A stretch of DNA of 64,000 bases from Synchiropus splendidus (taxonomy: Eukaryota; Chordata; Actinopteri; Syngnathiformes; Callionymidae): the NCBI RefSeq assembly GCF_027744825.2, contig NC_071348.1:17083563-17147562 (forward strand), in the 5' to 3' direction. The position numbers and the translations under genes were made by a program. Under the pieces are notes generated by a model. It saw only the letters and a list, made by a program, of their open reading frames with translations. It did not search any database and was not told the DNA's origin. Positions 42,238 to 51,755 of the stretch are shown here, in pieces (position 1 is the first letter of the stretch; every line of letters begins with the position of its first letter).

Positions 42238-45200
42238 TTTGATGTGCAACTACTAGAAAGACCCTTTCTGCTATAGTGGGAGGAGAAAATTTCATGTTCT
42301 GAAGTCTCCCTGCAAAGTTATGGCACTATCCAGAAAACGCGTTTTCAGCCTGAGATAAGGTGGGTTCCAGAACGCCAAACATAAAAATGTTGATAACTTT
42401 GGAAAAACACTTCAGACAGCTTAGATTTGATGTGCAACTACTAGAAAGGCCCTTTCTGCTATAGTGGGAGGTGAAAATTTCATGTTCTGAAGCTTCCCTG
42501 CAAAGTTATGGCAAAATATGTAAAGCGCGTTTTCAGGCTGAGATAAGGTCGATTCCGAAACGCCAAACATAAGAATGTTGATAACTTTGGAAAAACACTT
42601 CAGACAGCTTAGATTTGATGTGCAACTACTAGAAATACCCTTTCTGCTGAAGTGGGAGGTGAAAATTTCATGTTCTGAAGCTTCCCTGCAAAGTTATGGC
42701 ACAATGCAAGAAACGCGTTTTCAGCCGGAGATAAGGTCGATTCAGGAACGCCAAACATAAAAGTGTTCATAACTTTGGAAAAACACTTCAGACAGCTTAG
42801 ATTTGATATGCAACTACGAGAAAGACCCTTTCTGCTATAGTGGGAGGTGAAAATTTCATGTTCTGGAGCTTACCTACAAAGTTTTGGCACAATGCAGAAA
42901 ACGCGTTTTCAGCCTGAGATAAGGTGGGTTCCAGAACGCCAAACATAAAAATGTTGATAACTTTGGAAAAACACTTCAGACAGCTTAGATTTGATGTGCA
43001 ACTACTAGAAAGACCCTTTCTGCTACAGTGGGAGGTGAAAATTTCATGTTCTGAAGCTTTCCTGCAAAGTTATGGCACAATGCGTAAAACGCGTATTCAG
43101 CCTGAGATAAGGTTGATTCCGGAACACCAAACATAAGAATGTTGATAACTTTGGAAAAACACTTCAGACAGCTTAGATTTGATGTGCAACTACTAGAAAT
43201 ACCCTTTCTGCTGAAGTGGGAGGTGAAAATTTCATGTTCTGAAGCTTCCCTGCAAAGTTATGGCACAATGCAGAAAATGCGTTTTCAATAAGGTGCGATC
43301 CGGAACGCCAAACATAAAAATGTTGATAACTTTGGAAAAACACTTCAGACAGCTTAGATTTGTTGTGCAACTACTAGAAAGACCCTTTCTGCTATAGTGG
43401 GAGGTGAAAATTTCATATTCTGCAGCTTTCCTGCAGAGTGATGACACCAAGCAGAAAACGCGTTTTCAGCCTGAGATAAGGTTGATTCCGGAACGCCAAA
43501 CATAAGAATGTTGATAACTTTGGAAAAACACTTCAGACAGCTTAGATTTGATGTGCAACTACTAGAAGGACCCTTTCTGCAATAGTGGCAGGTTAAAATT
43601 TCATGTTCTGAAGCTTCCCTCCAAAGTTATGGCACAATGCAGAAAATGCGTTTTCAATAAGGTGCGATCCGGAACGCCAAACATAAAAATGTTGATAACT
43701 TTCGAAAAACACTTCAGACAGCTTAGATTTGATGTGCAACTACTAGAAAGACCCTTTCTGCTCTAGTGGGAGGTGAAAATTTCATATTCTGCAGCTTTCC
43801 TGCAGAGTGATGACACCAAGCAGAAAACGCGTTTTCAGCCTGAGATAAGGTTGATTCCGGAACGCCAAACATAAGAATGTTGATAACTTTGGAAAAACAC
43901 TTCAAACAGCTTAGATTTGGTGTGCTACTACTAGAAAGACCCTTTCTGCTGAAGTGGGAGGTGAAAATTTCATGTTCTGAAGCTTCCCTGCAAAGTTATG
44001 GCACAATGCAGAAAACCCGTTTTCAGCCTGAGATAAGCTGGGTTCCAGAACGCCAAACATAAAAATGTTGATAACTTTGGAAAAACACTTCAGACAGCTT
44101 AGATTTTATGTGCAACTACTAGAAACACCCTTTCTGCTATAGTGGGATGTTAAAATTTCATGTTCTGAAGTTTCCCTGCAAAGTTATGGCACAATGCAGA
44201 AAATGCGTTTTCAATAAGGTGCGATCCTTAACGCCAAACATAAAAATGTTGATAACTTTCGAAAAGCACTTCAGACAGCTTAGATTTGTTGTGCAACTAC
44301 TAGAAAGACCCTTTCTGCTATAGTGGGAGGTGAAAATTTCATATTCTGCAGCTTTCCTGCAGAGTGATGACACCAAGCAGAAAACGCGTTTTCAGCCTGA
44401 GATAAGGTTGATTCCGGAACGCCAAACATAAGAATGTTGATAACTTTGGAAAAACACTTCAGACAGGTTAGATTTGATGTGCAACTACTAGAAGGACCCT
44501 TTCTGCAATAGTGGCAGGTTAAAATTTCATGTTCTGAAGCTTCCCTGCAAAGTTATGGCACAATGCAGAAAACGCGTTTTCGACCTGAGATAAGGTCGAT
44601 TCAGGAACGCCAAAGTTAAAAATGTTGATAACCTTGGAAAAACACTTCAGACAGCTTAGATTTGATGTGCAACTACGAGAAAGACCCTTTCTGCTATAGT
44701 GGGAGGTGAAAATATCATGTTCTGAGGCTTTCCTGCAAAGTTATGGCAAATTGCGTAAAACGCGTTTTCAGCCTGAGATAAGGTCGATTCCGGAACGCCA
44801 AACATAAAAATGTTGATAACTTTTGAAAAACACATCAGACAGCTTAGATTTGATGTGCAACTACTAGAAAGACCCTTTCTGCTATATTGGGAGGTCAAAA
44901 TTTCATGTTCTGAAGCTTCCCTGCAAAGTTGTGGGACAATGCAGAAAACCATTTTTCATCCATTGATAAGGTCGATTCCGGAACGCCAAACATAAAAATG
45001 TTGATAACTTTCGAAAAACACTTCAGACAGCTTAGATTTGATGCACAACTACTAGAAATACCCTTTCTGCTCTAGTGGGACGTGAAAATTTCATGTTCTA
45101 AAGCTTCCTTGCAAAGTTATGGCACAATGCAGAAAACGCGTTTTCAGCCTGAGAAAAGGTCGATTCCGGAACGCCAAACATAAGAATGTTGATAACTTTG

Positions 45201-46460
45201 GAAAAACACTTCAAACAGCTTAGATTTGATGTGCTACTACTAGAAAGACCCTTTCTGCTATAGTGGGAGGTGAAAATTTCATGTTCTGAAGCTTCCCTGC
45301 AAAGTTATGGCACAATGCAGAAAACGCGTTTTCGGCCTGAGATAAGGTCGATTCTGGAACGCCAAAGATAAAAATGTTGATAACCTTGGAAAAACACTTC
45401 AGACAGCTTAGATTTGATGTGCAACTACGAGAATGACCCTTTCTGCTATAGTGGGAGGTGAAAATATCATGTTCTGAGGCTTTCCTGCAAAGTTATGGCA
45501 AATTGCGTAAAACGCGTTTTCAGCTTGAGATAAGCTTGATTCCGGAACGCCAAACATAAGAATGTTGATAACTTTGGAAAAACACTTCAGAAAACTTATA
45601 TTTGATGTGCAACTACTAGAAATACCCTTTCTGATATGGTGGGAGGAGAAAATTTCATGTTCTGAAGTCTCCCTGCAAAGTTATGGCACAATGCAGAAAA
45701 CGCGTTTTCAGCCTGAGATAAGGTGGGTTCCAGAACGCCAAACATAAAAATGTTGATAACTTTGGAAAAACACTTCAGACAGCTTAGATTTGATGTGCAA
45801 CTACTAGAAAGACCCTTTCAGCTCTAGTGGGACGTGAAAATTTCATGTTCTAAAGCTTCCCTGCAAAGTTATGGCACAATGCAGAAAACGCGTTTTCAAC
45901 CTGAGATAAGGTGGGTTCCACAACGCCAAACATGAAAATGTTGATAACTTTGGAAATACACTTCAGACAGCTTAGATTTGATGTACAACTACTAGAAATA
46001 CCCTTTCTGCTCTAGTGGGACGTGAAAATTTCATGTTCTAAAGCTTCCTTGCAAAGTTATGGCACAATGCAGAAAACGCGTTTTCAGCCTGAGAAAAGGT
46101 CGATTCCGGAACGCCAAACATAAGAATGTTGATAACTTTGGAAAAACACTTCAAACAGCTTAGATTTGATGTGCTACTACTAGAAAGACCCTTTCTGCTA
46201 TAGTGGGAGGTGAAAATTTCATGTTCTGAAGCTTCCCTGCAAAGTTATGGCACAATGCAGAAAACGCGTTTTCAGCCTGAGATAAGGTGGGTTCCACAAC
46301 GCCAAACATAAAAATGTTGATAACTTTGGAAATACACTTCAGACAGCTTAGATTTGATGCGCAACTACTAGAAATACCCTTTCTGCTGAATTGGGAGGTG
46401 AAAATTTCATGTTCTGAAGCTTCCCTGCAAAGTTATGGCACAATGCAGAAAACGCGTTTT
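42238..46460. repeat. Segmental block C, copy 2
   Basis: This is the partner of 30785-34645. It contains three closely spaced 181-bp monomers (deletion near 43284, 43649 and 44213), each followed by a monomer carrying TATTCTGCAGCTTTCCTGC, so this marker pair has itself been amplified locally. Confidence 0.8.
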
Positions 46461-47384
46461 CGGCCTCAGATAAGGTCGATTCAGGAACGCCAAAGATAAA
46501 AATGTTGATAACCTTGGAAAAAAAGTTCAGACAGCTTAGATTTGATGTGCAACTACGAGAATGACCCTTTCTGCTATAGTGGGAGGAGAAAATTTCATGT
46601 TCTGAAGTCTCCCTGCAAAGTTATGGCACAATGCAGAAAACGCGTTTTCAGCCTGAGATAAGGTGGGTTCTAGAACGCCAAACATAAAAATGTTGATAAC
46701 TTTGGAAAAACACTTCAGACAGCTTAGATTTGATGTGCAACTACTAGAAAGACCCTTTCAGCTCTAGTGGGACGTGAAAATTTCATGTTCTAAAGCTTCC
46801 CTGCAAAGTTATGGCTCAATGCAGAAAACGCGTTTTCAGCCTGAGAAAAGGTCGATTCCGGAACGCCAAACATAAGAATGTTGATAACTTTGGAAAAACA
46901 CTTCAAACAGCTTAGATTTGATGTGCAACTACTAGAAAGACCCTTTTTGCTGTAGTGGGAGGTGAAAATTTCATGTTCTGAAGCTTCCCTGCAAAGTTAT
47001 TGCACAATGCAGAAAACGCGTTTTCAACCTGAGATAAGGTGGGTTCCACAACGCCAAACATAAAAATGTTGATAACTTTCGAAAAACACTTCAGACAGCT
47101 TAGATTTGTTGTGCAACTACTAGAAATACCCTTTCTGCTCTAGTGGGAGGTGAAAATATCATGTTCTGAAGCTTCCCTGCAAAGTTATGGCACAATGCGT
47201 AAAACGCGTTTTCAGCCTGAGATGAGGTTGATTTCAGAACGCCAAACATAAAAATGTTGATAACTCAGGAAAAACTCTACAGACAGCTTAGATTTGATGT
47301 GCAACTACTAGAAATACCCTTTCTGCTATAGTGGGACGTGAAAATTTCATATTCTGAAGCTTCCCTGAAAAGTTTTGGCACAAT
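46000..47384. repeat. Satellite segment duplicated on the far side of the retrovirus
   Basis: 46000-47040 corresponds to 53640-54680 at an offset of 7638 bp, and 47062-47384 to 54888-55210 at 7826 bp. Subtracting the 5190-bp element and its 4-bp duplication turns 7638 into 2444, exactly 13 x 188. The duplicated pair lies on both sides of the insertion point. Confidence 0.75.
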
Positions 47385-48077
47385 GCAGAAAACGCATTTT
47401 CATCCTGAGATAAGGTCGATTCCGGAACGCCAAACATAAAAATGTTGATAACTTTCGAAAAACACTTCAGACAGCTTAGATTTGTTGTGCAACTACTAGA
47501 AATACCCTTTCTGCTCTAGTGGGACGTGAAAATTTCATGTTCTAAAGCTTCCCTGCAAAGTTATGGCACAATGCAGAAAACACGTTTTCTGCGTGAGATA
47601 AGGTCGAATCCGGAACGCCAAACATAAAAATGTTGATAACTCAGGAAAAACTCTACAGACAGCTTAGATTTGATGTGCAACTACTAGAAAGACCCTTTCT
47701 GCTATAGTGGGAGGAGAAAATTTCATGTTCTGAAGTCTCCCTGCAAAGTTATGGCACTATCCAGAAAACGCGTTTTTAGCCTGAGATAAGGTGGGTTCCA
47801 GAACGCCAAACATAAAAATGTTGATAACTTTGGAAAAACACTTCAGACAGCTTAGATTTGATGTGCAACTACTAGAAAGACCCTTTCTGCTATAGTGGGA
47901 GGTGAAAATGTCATGTTCTGAAGCTTCCCTGCAAAGTTATGGCAAAATATGTAAAGCGCGTTTTCAGGCTGAGATAAGGTCGATTCCGAAACGCCAAACA
48001 TAAAAATGTTGATAACTTTGGAAAAACACTTTCGACAGCTTAGATTTGATGTGCAACTACGAGAAAGACCCTTTCTG

Positions 48078-48081
48078 CTAT
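48078..48081. other. Target-site duplication, left copy (CTAT)
   Basis: CTAT precedes the left LTR and recurs directly after the right LTR. Joining the flanks with a single CTAT restores CTGCTATATTGGGAGG, a variant found elsewhere in the array. A 4-bp duplication is typical of gammaretrovirus-type integrases. Confidence 0.9.
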
Positions 48082-48939
48082 TGTAGGAATCTACACCTTT
48101 AATGTATCTTCCGCGTGTTCGTTTACTCGTGAGAATGACTAACGAAAACCCACAACTTAAAATCAAAAAGAATTTATTCCCTGACAGAGGAGTCTAATTA
48201 CCCTAACAGAGCTCTGGGTCCACAACTACGCCTGACTTAGCCTTAGCTCCAGTGGTGTAGAGTGACAAAGACTATCTCTGGCCCTGACCCTTTTATTACA
48301 CATTTCAGTTCCTCTTGGGGTGTAGTCTCCACTGATTGGTCCTGGTCTCTTGGGGTCCCCGTTGCCATGGCGCCACATTCCTGATCTGGTTTCGACACCC
48401 CTTGGTTTGGAGCGACGTTGATGAATCCTCTTGTTGTTGTCCATTTCCTGGCCTTTTTTGGGTGGAAAGCTGTAAACAGATAATCCAGTCCCCTCCTCTG
48501 ATTGGCTTGCTTCTGCTGGTGGACTGGCTGGTCCCATCTCTGCCTGGCTCTGCCTGGGTCCATAATTCATCCTCCTGACCCATCGCTGTGCCAGAGGTTC
48601 CTTATCTTCCACATTCCTTCACTTGGGGGAAGGTAGATGTTTGTCCCCACAAACATCAGACTCAGCTCAAGCTGTTTGGGCCGGTTCTGGGTTAGATGTC
48701 TCCTGGGTTCCTCAATGGTCCTGGTACCCGGTGGTTCCTGCCTTTCATGACTCACTCTTCCATCCACGCATCTCTCCCCACTATCCTTATCATACACACC
48801 TCTCATACTGGATCAAACTGAGGTTACCTTACCCATTATCACTGCGTCTGTTGGATTCAGTTTTTCATTAGACAAAGCATTTATTCAATAGCAGATACTT
48901 GATAAATATGATCATAAGTAAAATATCATGATTCCCACA
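48082..48939 (-). repeat. 3' LTR of the retrovirus
   Basis: 858 bp, the partner of 52414-53271 with four differences (48142, 48179, 48702, 48889). The polypurine tract abuts its start at 48940, which fixes it as the 3' LTR and the element as minus-strand. Its poly(A) signal at 48173-48178 would end the genomic transcript. Confidence 0.93.
48173..48178 (-). terminator. Poly(A) signal in 3' LTR
   Basis: AATAAA on the minus strand, about 90 bp before the LTR end and about 110 bp after the TATA-like box. This is where the R/U5 boundary of a retrovirus would need it. The matching signal in the 5' LTR is at 52505-52510. Confidence 0.65.
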
Positions 48940-48950
48940 ATCCCCCTTTT
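48940..48950 (-). other. Polypurine tract
   Basis: AAAAGGGGGAT on the minus strand lies immediately before the 3' LTR start (TGTGGG). It is the expected plus-strand priming site for reverse transcription. A perfect 7-bp inverted repeat (GATCTCT/AGAGATC, 48951-48970) adjoins it. Confidence 0.85.
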
Positions 48951-49090
48951 GATCTCTCCTAAAAGAGATCAACAAAACATCCAAAGTATTATGCAATTTT
49001 CTCCCCAGAATCTAACAAAGTAAAAATAAAATAAATGCAGATATACATGTATATGTAAGCAAATCATAATCAGATATAAGAGTAAATGTT
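48951..49090 (-). other. 3' untranslated part between env and the polypurine tract
   Basis: AT-rich sequence with no coding signal. It has a perfect 7-bp inverted repeat with a 6-nt loop at 48951-48970 next to the polypurine tract. Nothing else was recognised. Confidence 0.5.
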
Positions 49091-49409
49091 TCAAAACATT
49101 TCAGACCAAGGATACAGCTTGTCTTCCTCCAGATGTGTCTCATCGTCTCCTGGAACACATAGCATCACATAGACTCCTTTGCCATCGTCCTCCTTAAATG
49201 CCCTATTAATAAGTTTCAAAAACACAGCTTGCATACAAGGTACAATAGAACATCCACACGATCACAAAGTAAAGCAGTTCACGTCTATCATCGTTGTTAT
49301 CAACAATGTTATTATCAATCCTTTTCAGTTGCCAAACCAGCCTGTCAGCGGATTATGTAGCAGGTCATCCACATTGATCTTCGTTTGATGGACATGGCTT
49401 TCAAACCTC
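49091..49409 (-). pseudogene. env: env remnant, transmembrane anchor and cytoplasmic tail
   Basis: One minus-strand frame reads HNPLTGWFGN, a stop (49325-49327), KGLIITLLITTMIDV, a second stop (49262-49264), then SCGCSIVPCMQAV and FLKLINRA, and ends with TGA at 49091-49093. A W-F-G membrane-proximal motif, a hydrophobic span, a Cys cluster and a short basic-hydrophobic tail is the usual C-terminus of class I retroviral env TM. The fusion peptide, immunosuppressive-type region and CX6CC motif are not present, so the ectodomain is deleted. The remaining tail has only two stops. Confidence 0.72.
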
Positions 49410-49640
49410 TCATGGCTCTGCTGATCTTTTGTTCCTATTCATGATTAGGGTCTCATTGCCAGATCCTACCAGGTTGGGTTCCTTGTCCCCTATTGTTAGC
49501 CTGCACAGCCATGACATTACTCCCAAGGAGATCACCAGATCCCCAAAAGTCACCAGCTGTCCTTCTTTGTCCATCACCATCATCTTATTGTCCCCCTTTT
49601 TATATTTTCCTGCAAAATATGAAATGAGCAAAGAAAACAA
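49410..49640 (-). pseudogene. Possible env leader remnant
   Basis: A 76-codon open minus-strand frame directly follows integrase. It contains MDKEGQLVTFGDLVISLGVMSW, a moderately hydrophobic segment that could be a signal or leader peptide, and ends in NRNKRSAEP, which includes a basic R-x-K-R sequence. Its position between pol and the env tail suggests the start of env, but I recognise no surface-protein motif. The start is uncertain because the env initiation codon of retroviruses often overlaps pol. It could also be chance coding. Confidence 0.35.
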
Positions 49641-50404
49641 AAACTAGTGACAATACATTTAGCTTGAACCATGACTTCAAAAGATCCAGTCCAAAGTAGT
49701 TCTGACCACTTTCTCTGCAACACATGAAGATAAATGGATGACGCTGGCGGGGGTCCGTCTGGTTCAACTGCAAAAGTCGCATCGTCCTGCGCACAAAAAC
49801 ATGAAGAAAGTTGCTCCCAGTAGGGCTTATAGCCGGCTGGTGGGTCCACTTCCGGCTGGAGCAACACCGAGGCTGGACCAGGCATCAGACGACCAGTCAG
49901 AAGTTCAAAAGGTGTGAACCCTGTCCGGCGGTTAATAGATTGTCTGATTGCTAAAAGAACTATAGGCAGGGCTTGCAGCCAATTCAGCCCTGTTTGTGCA
50001 CATGTCTTGGCCAAATGCTATTTCAGCATACGATTCCTTTGTTCAACGTGAGCTTGAAATTAGGGATGATATGCAAAACCAAATTTATAAATCAATCCCA
50101 GGAACTACACAGCTTTTCCATTAATTTTGCTGTAAAATGCATGCGATCTGTGATGTGATGTGATGTGATAATTCCTGAAAACCCATGGGTAGAAATATAA
50201 TGGTTAACCAGCGCTTTGATGACAGACAACAAATCCTTCCTTGCACACAGATACACCTCAGGCCGTCCTGAAAAAGTATCCACCATCACCAACATATACC
50301 TCTTTATCTACACCGGTGTGATCATGTCTGTGTAGTCCATGACCACCACTTCACCCGGAGTCCTCCCTGACTCCGTCGGATGCATCACCCTCTTCGTTGG
50401 ACCA
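49640..50404 (-). pseudogene. pol: pol remnant, integrase core and C-terminal domain
   Basis: Integrase joins viral DNA to the host chromosome. The first catalytic Asp is in VVMDYTDM (50335-50337), the second in TDRMHFTA (50146-50148) and the Glu in AHVEQRN (50042-50044). Spacing D1-D2 is 62 codons. D2-E is 101 nt instead of the usual 105, so a net 4-base loss shifts the frame. Stops lie at 50308-50310, 50060-50062 and 50018-50020. Downstream are NWLQALP, INRRTGFTPFELLTGR and the SH3-like end with RKWSELLWTGSFEV (about 49700). All three acidic residues survive, but the frame is broken at least four times. A (TGTGA)4 run at 50149-50168 has expanded beside D2. Confidence 0.88.
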
Positions 50405-50589
50405 ATGCTGAAACTCTGACAAATCATCAGGAAGGACCACTCTTCTTGGTCCCTTCACTGGGCTGAACCACAGCCCCTGATCAGCGTTCCATCACGCCCC
50501 AGTGGCACTCCAGTCTTGCTTCTCACTGTCCAGCGCATTCGCCTGTAGCTGCTGCATAACTTGTAAAGTGATTTCAGGTAACAAGTCCT
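50405..50589 (-). pseudogene. pol: pol linker and damaged integrase zinc-finger region
   Basis: Between RNase H and the integrase core a frame-shifted linker is readable (PEITLQVMQQLQ). It is followed by LGRDGTLIRGCG and then a stop. Only a CQSFSIGPTKR segment, like the C-terminal side of the HHCC zinc finger, remains just upstream of the core. The His pair and the first Cys could not be found. An internal deletion is likely. Confidence 0.55.
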
Positions 50590-50900
50590 CAACTTGCTTA
50601 CCTCGTTGAGGAGAAACCTGACAGCCTGCAGCCTCCTTGCCGCTGCATCTGCCGCCTGGTTACCCCTGGCAACCTACGTGTTCACCTTCATGTGTCCTGG
50701 GCATTCAACTACCACCACCGCGCAGGGTTGACAGCCTTGTGTCCAACCTATGAATGAGATCCCCATATGCGACTGGATCCCCAGTCGCTGTTACAAAACC
50801 GTGCGTCTCCAAAATGCCAAATCAACAACTCACAACATACACAGAATCCAAATATATCATCACCTTTCTTTTGGTTGAGTACACCGTTTACAACATCATC
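50590..50900 (-). pseudogene. pol: pol remnant, RNase H domain
   Basis: One frame carries DSVYVV (catalytic-type Asp at 50846-50848), a TGA stop at 50822-50824, and then GFVTATG and AYGDLIHRL. The second half, in a shifted frame, has ECPGHMK (His at 50692-50694) and GNQAADAAA (Asp at 50647-50649). These are the later RNase H motifs that degrade the RNA strand of the hybrid during reverse transcription. There is at least one frameshift between the halves and a stop in the second (codon before VARGNQ). The first Asp and Glu are not identifiable. The domain type is clear; function is lost. Confidence 0.8.
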
Positions 50901-50959
50901 AGATACTAACATATCTGAGCAAAATCATCTTGGTAGCCTCCAAACAAATACCAGAACGA

Positions 50960-51010
50960 TTCTGTCGCAATGTACAGATCGTCGAGATACTATACCAAGA
51001 GAGCACCTGT
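50960..51010 (-). pseudogene. pol: pol remnant, reverse transcriptase active-site fragment
   Basis: The minus strand encodes LLV-stop-YLDDLYIATES, with YLDD at 50978-50989. Y-[VL]-D-D is the catalytic motif of retroviral RT. The residue before it, usually Gln, is a TAG stop. Only this short palm fragment remains. Fingers, most of the palm, thumb and connection are missing, so both edges are probably deletion junctions. Confidence 0.7.
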
Positions 51011-51027
51011 AGGTAATGAAACAGTGG

Positions 51028-51297
51028 AGAGCATGTCACACAAATATTGGCTGAAAATCCATATGTGTCCAATGCTCCAATCCACTCTTCACCACCTGCA
51101 GTCAAACTTGGCAATTTATTAGTTACCAGGGTCAGATCTTTCATCTCCCACTCATGATACTGCAATACTCCCTGATTGTGGATCATCATTGGATAGTTGG
51201 ATAGCTCGTCTGCGCGCTCCTGTCTGTGACCTGTTGTGGACTCCGTCATGGGAGGTGGGGCTGCTTCCTCCCCTAACACTGAAGCCACTACCATCAT
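51028..51297 (-). pseudogene. gag: gag remnant, capsid N-terminal part
   Basis: An open minus-strand frame begins with an acidic and proline-rich stretch (EEAAPPPM). From about 51195 it has a pattern like the start of gammaretrovirus-type p30 capsid: YPM, then Y-x-x-W, then K-D-L, then KLPSLTAGGEEWI. Capsid forms the virion core shell. The similarity ends near 51028, and within about 30 bases the frame runs into RT sequence. The rest of capsid, nucleocapsid and protease has been deleted. The call rests on motif spacing only and is moderate. Confidence 0.5.
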
Positions 51298-51489
51298 ATC
51301 AAAAACAGCATTCTGGTCTCCTCATTCTCTTCTATCAACTCCTTCACTGGGCAACAAATTCATTTCTCCTTCACCAGGTTACGTTTCTCTCTTTTTTTTT
51401 TTTTTTTTTTTTTTCTCAAAATAAGTTCCTGACCTCACTATCACAGACCATCAAACTCAAATTAAAAGACAAATAAAAAACTCTATTTA
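51298..51489 (-). other. Non-coding stretch with a 23-base A tract
   Basis: On the plus strand 51392-51414 is an uninterrupted run of T (an A tract in element orientation). No coding similarity was recognised. It lies where the gag start and matrix would be expected, so the gag 5' end is probably lost or too decayed to see. Confidence 0.4.
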
Positions 51490-51755
51490 CTGGGCATCAG
51501 ACCCAGATAAAACTCTATTGTCTTGATATCCAATCAAGCATAAAACTCTATTCTCCTGGTATCCGACCAAGCATAAAACTCTGTCTTGATATCCGATCAA
51601 GTATAAAACTCTATTCTCCTGGTATCCGACCAGGCATAAAACTCTGTCTTGATATCCGATCAAGTATAAAACTCTGTCTTGATATCCGATCAAGTATAAA
51701 ACTCTGTCTTGATATCCGATCAAGTATAAAACTCTCTCCTGGTATCCGACCAGGC
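51490..51755 (-). repeat. Leader minisatellite of nine stem-loops
   Basis: Tandem units of 30-33 bp, each with a 17-nt inverted repeat: 51490, 51522, 51555, 51585, 51618, 51648, 51678, 51708 and 51738. One type is CTTGAT-ATCCG-ATCAAG and the other is CCTGGT-ATCCG-ACCAGG. Both have a 6-bp stem and the same 5-nt loop. The outermost unit, CTGGGC-ATCAG-ACCCAG, has a third stem sequence and a different loop. The units are joined by ATAAAACTCT. The region lies between the splice donor and gag on the minus strand, where packaging and dimerisation signals usually sit. A 117-codon open frame across it is repeat-derived. Confidence 0.9.

Larger units (their letters stand above)
1..48081. repeat. 188-bp satellite array, left arm (about 256 monomers)
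   Basis: Head-to-tail monomers of 188 bp fill this stretch without interruption. With the phase set at ATGTTGATAAC, a typical monomer runs from 27746 to 27933. Landmarks in that phase are CAGCTTAGATTTGATGTG near position 31, GAAGCTTC at 103-110, the 14-bp palindrome GAAAACGCGTTTTC at 135-148, and TTCCGGAA at 167-174. The last third holds most of the CpGs. Common variants are CTATAG, CTACAG or CTGAAG near position 74, and GGTCGATTCC, GGTGGGTTCC or GGTTGATTCC near position 161. A 181-bp variant lacks GCCTGAG after TTTTCA. Nothing other than satellite was seen here. The uniform period, local homogenisation and lack of genes fit a centromeric or pericentromeric satellite, but the chromosomal location is inference. 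Confidence 0.97.

Noticed and set aside
13..47100. Many 60-130-codon open frames on both strands of the array, with similar translations
   Set aside because: They repeat with the satellite period, and 188 is not a multiple of 3. On the plus strand they open only where CTATAG is changed to CTACAG or CTGAAG, and they are present on both strands at once. No protein domain is seen. They are by-products of the monomer.
1..48081. Possible CRISPR array because of regular direct repeats
   Set aside because: The whole 188-bp period is repetitive with no conserved-repeat/unique-spacer division, and the inserted retrovirus shows the DNA is eukaryotic.
48336..48578. Plus-strand open frames within the LTRs and the interior (for example 48336-48578, 48623-48871, 49179-49388)
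   Set aside because: They lie opposite identified minus-strand retroviral features and have no recognisable domain.
51392..51414. Poly-T run as the tail of a processed pseudogene or LINE/SINE inserted in the retrovirus
   Set aside because: No target-site duplication or transposon body could be seen beside it. A simple A tract of the element is the smaller claim.
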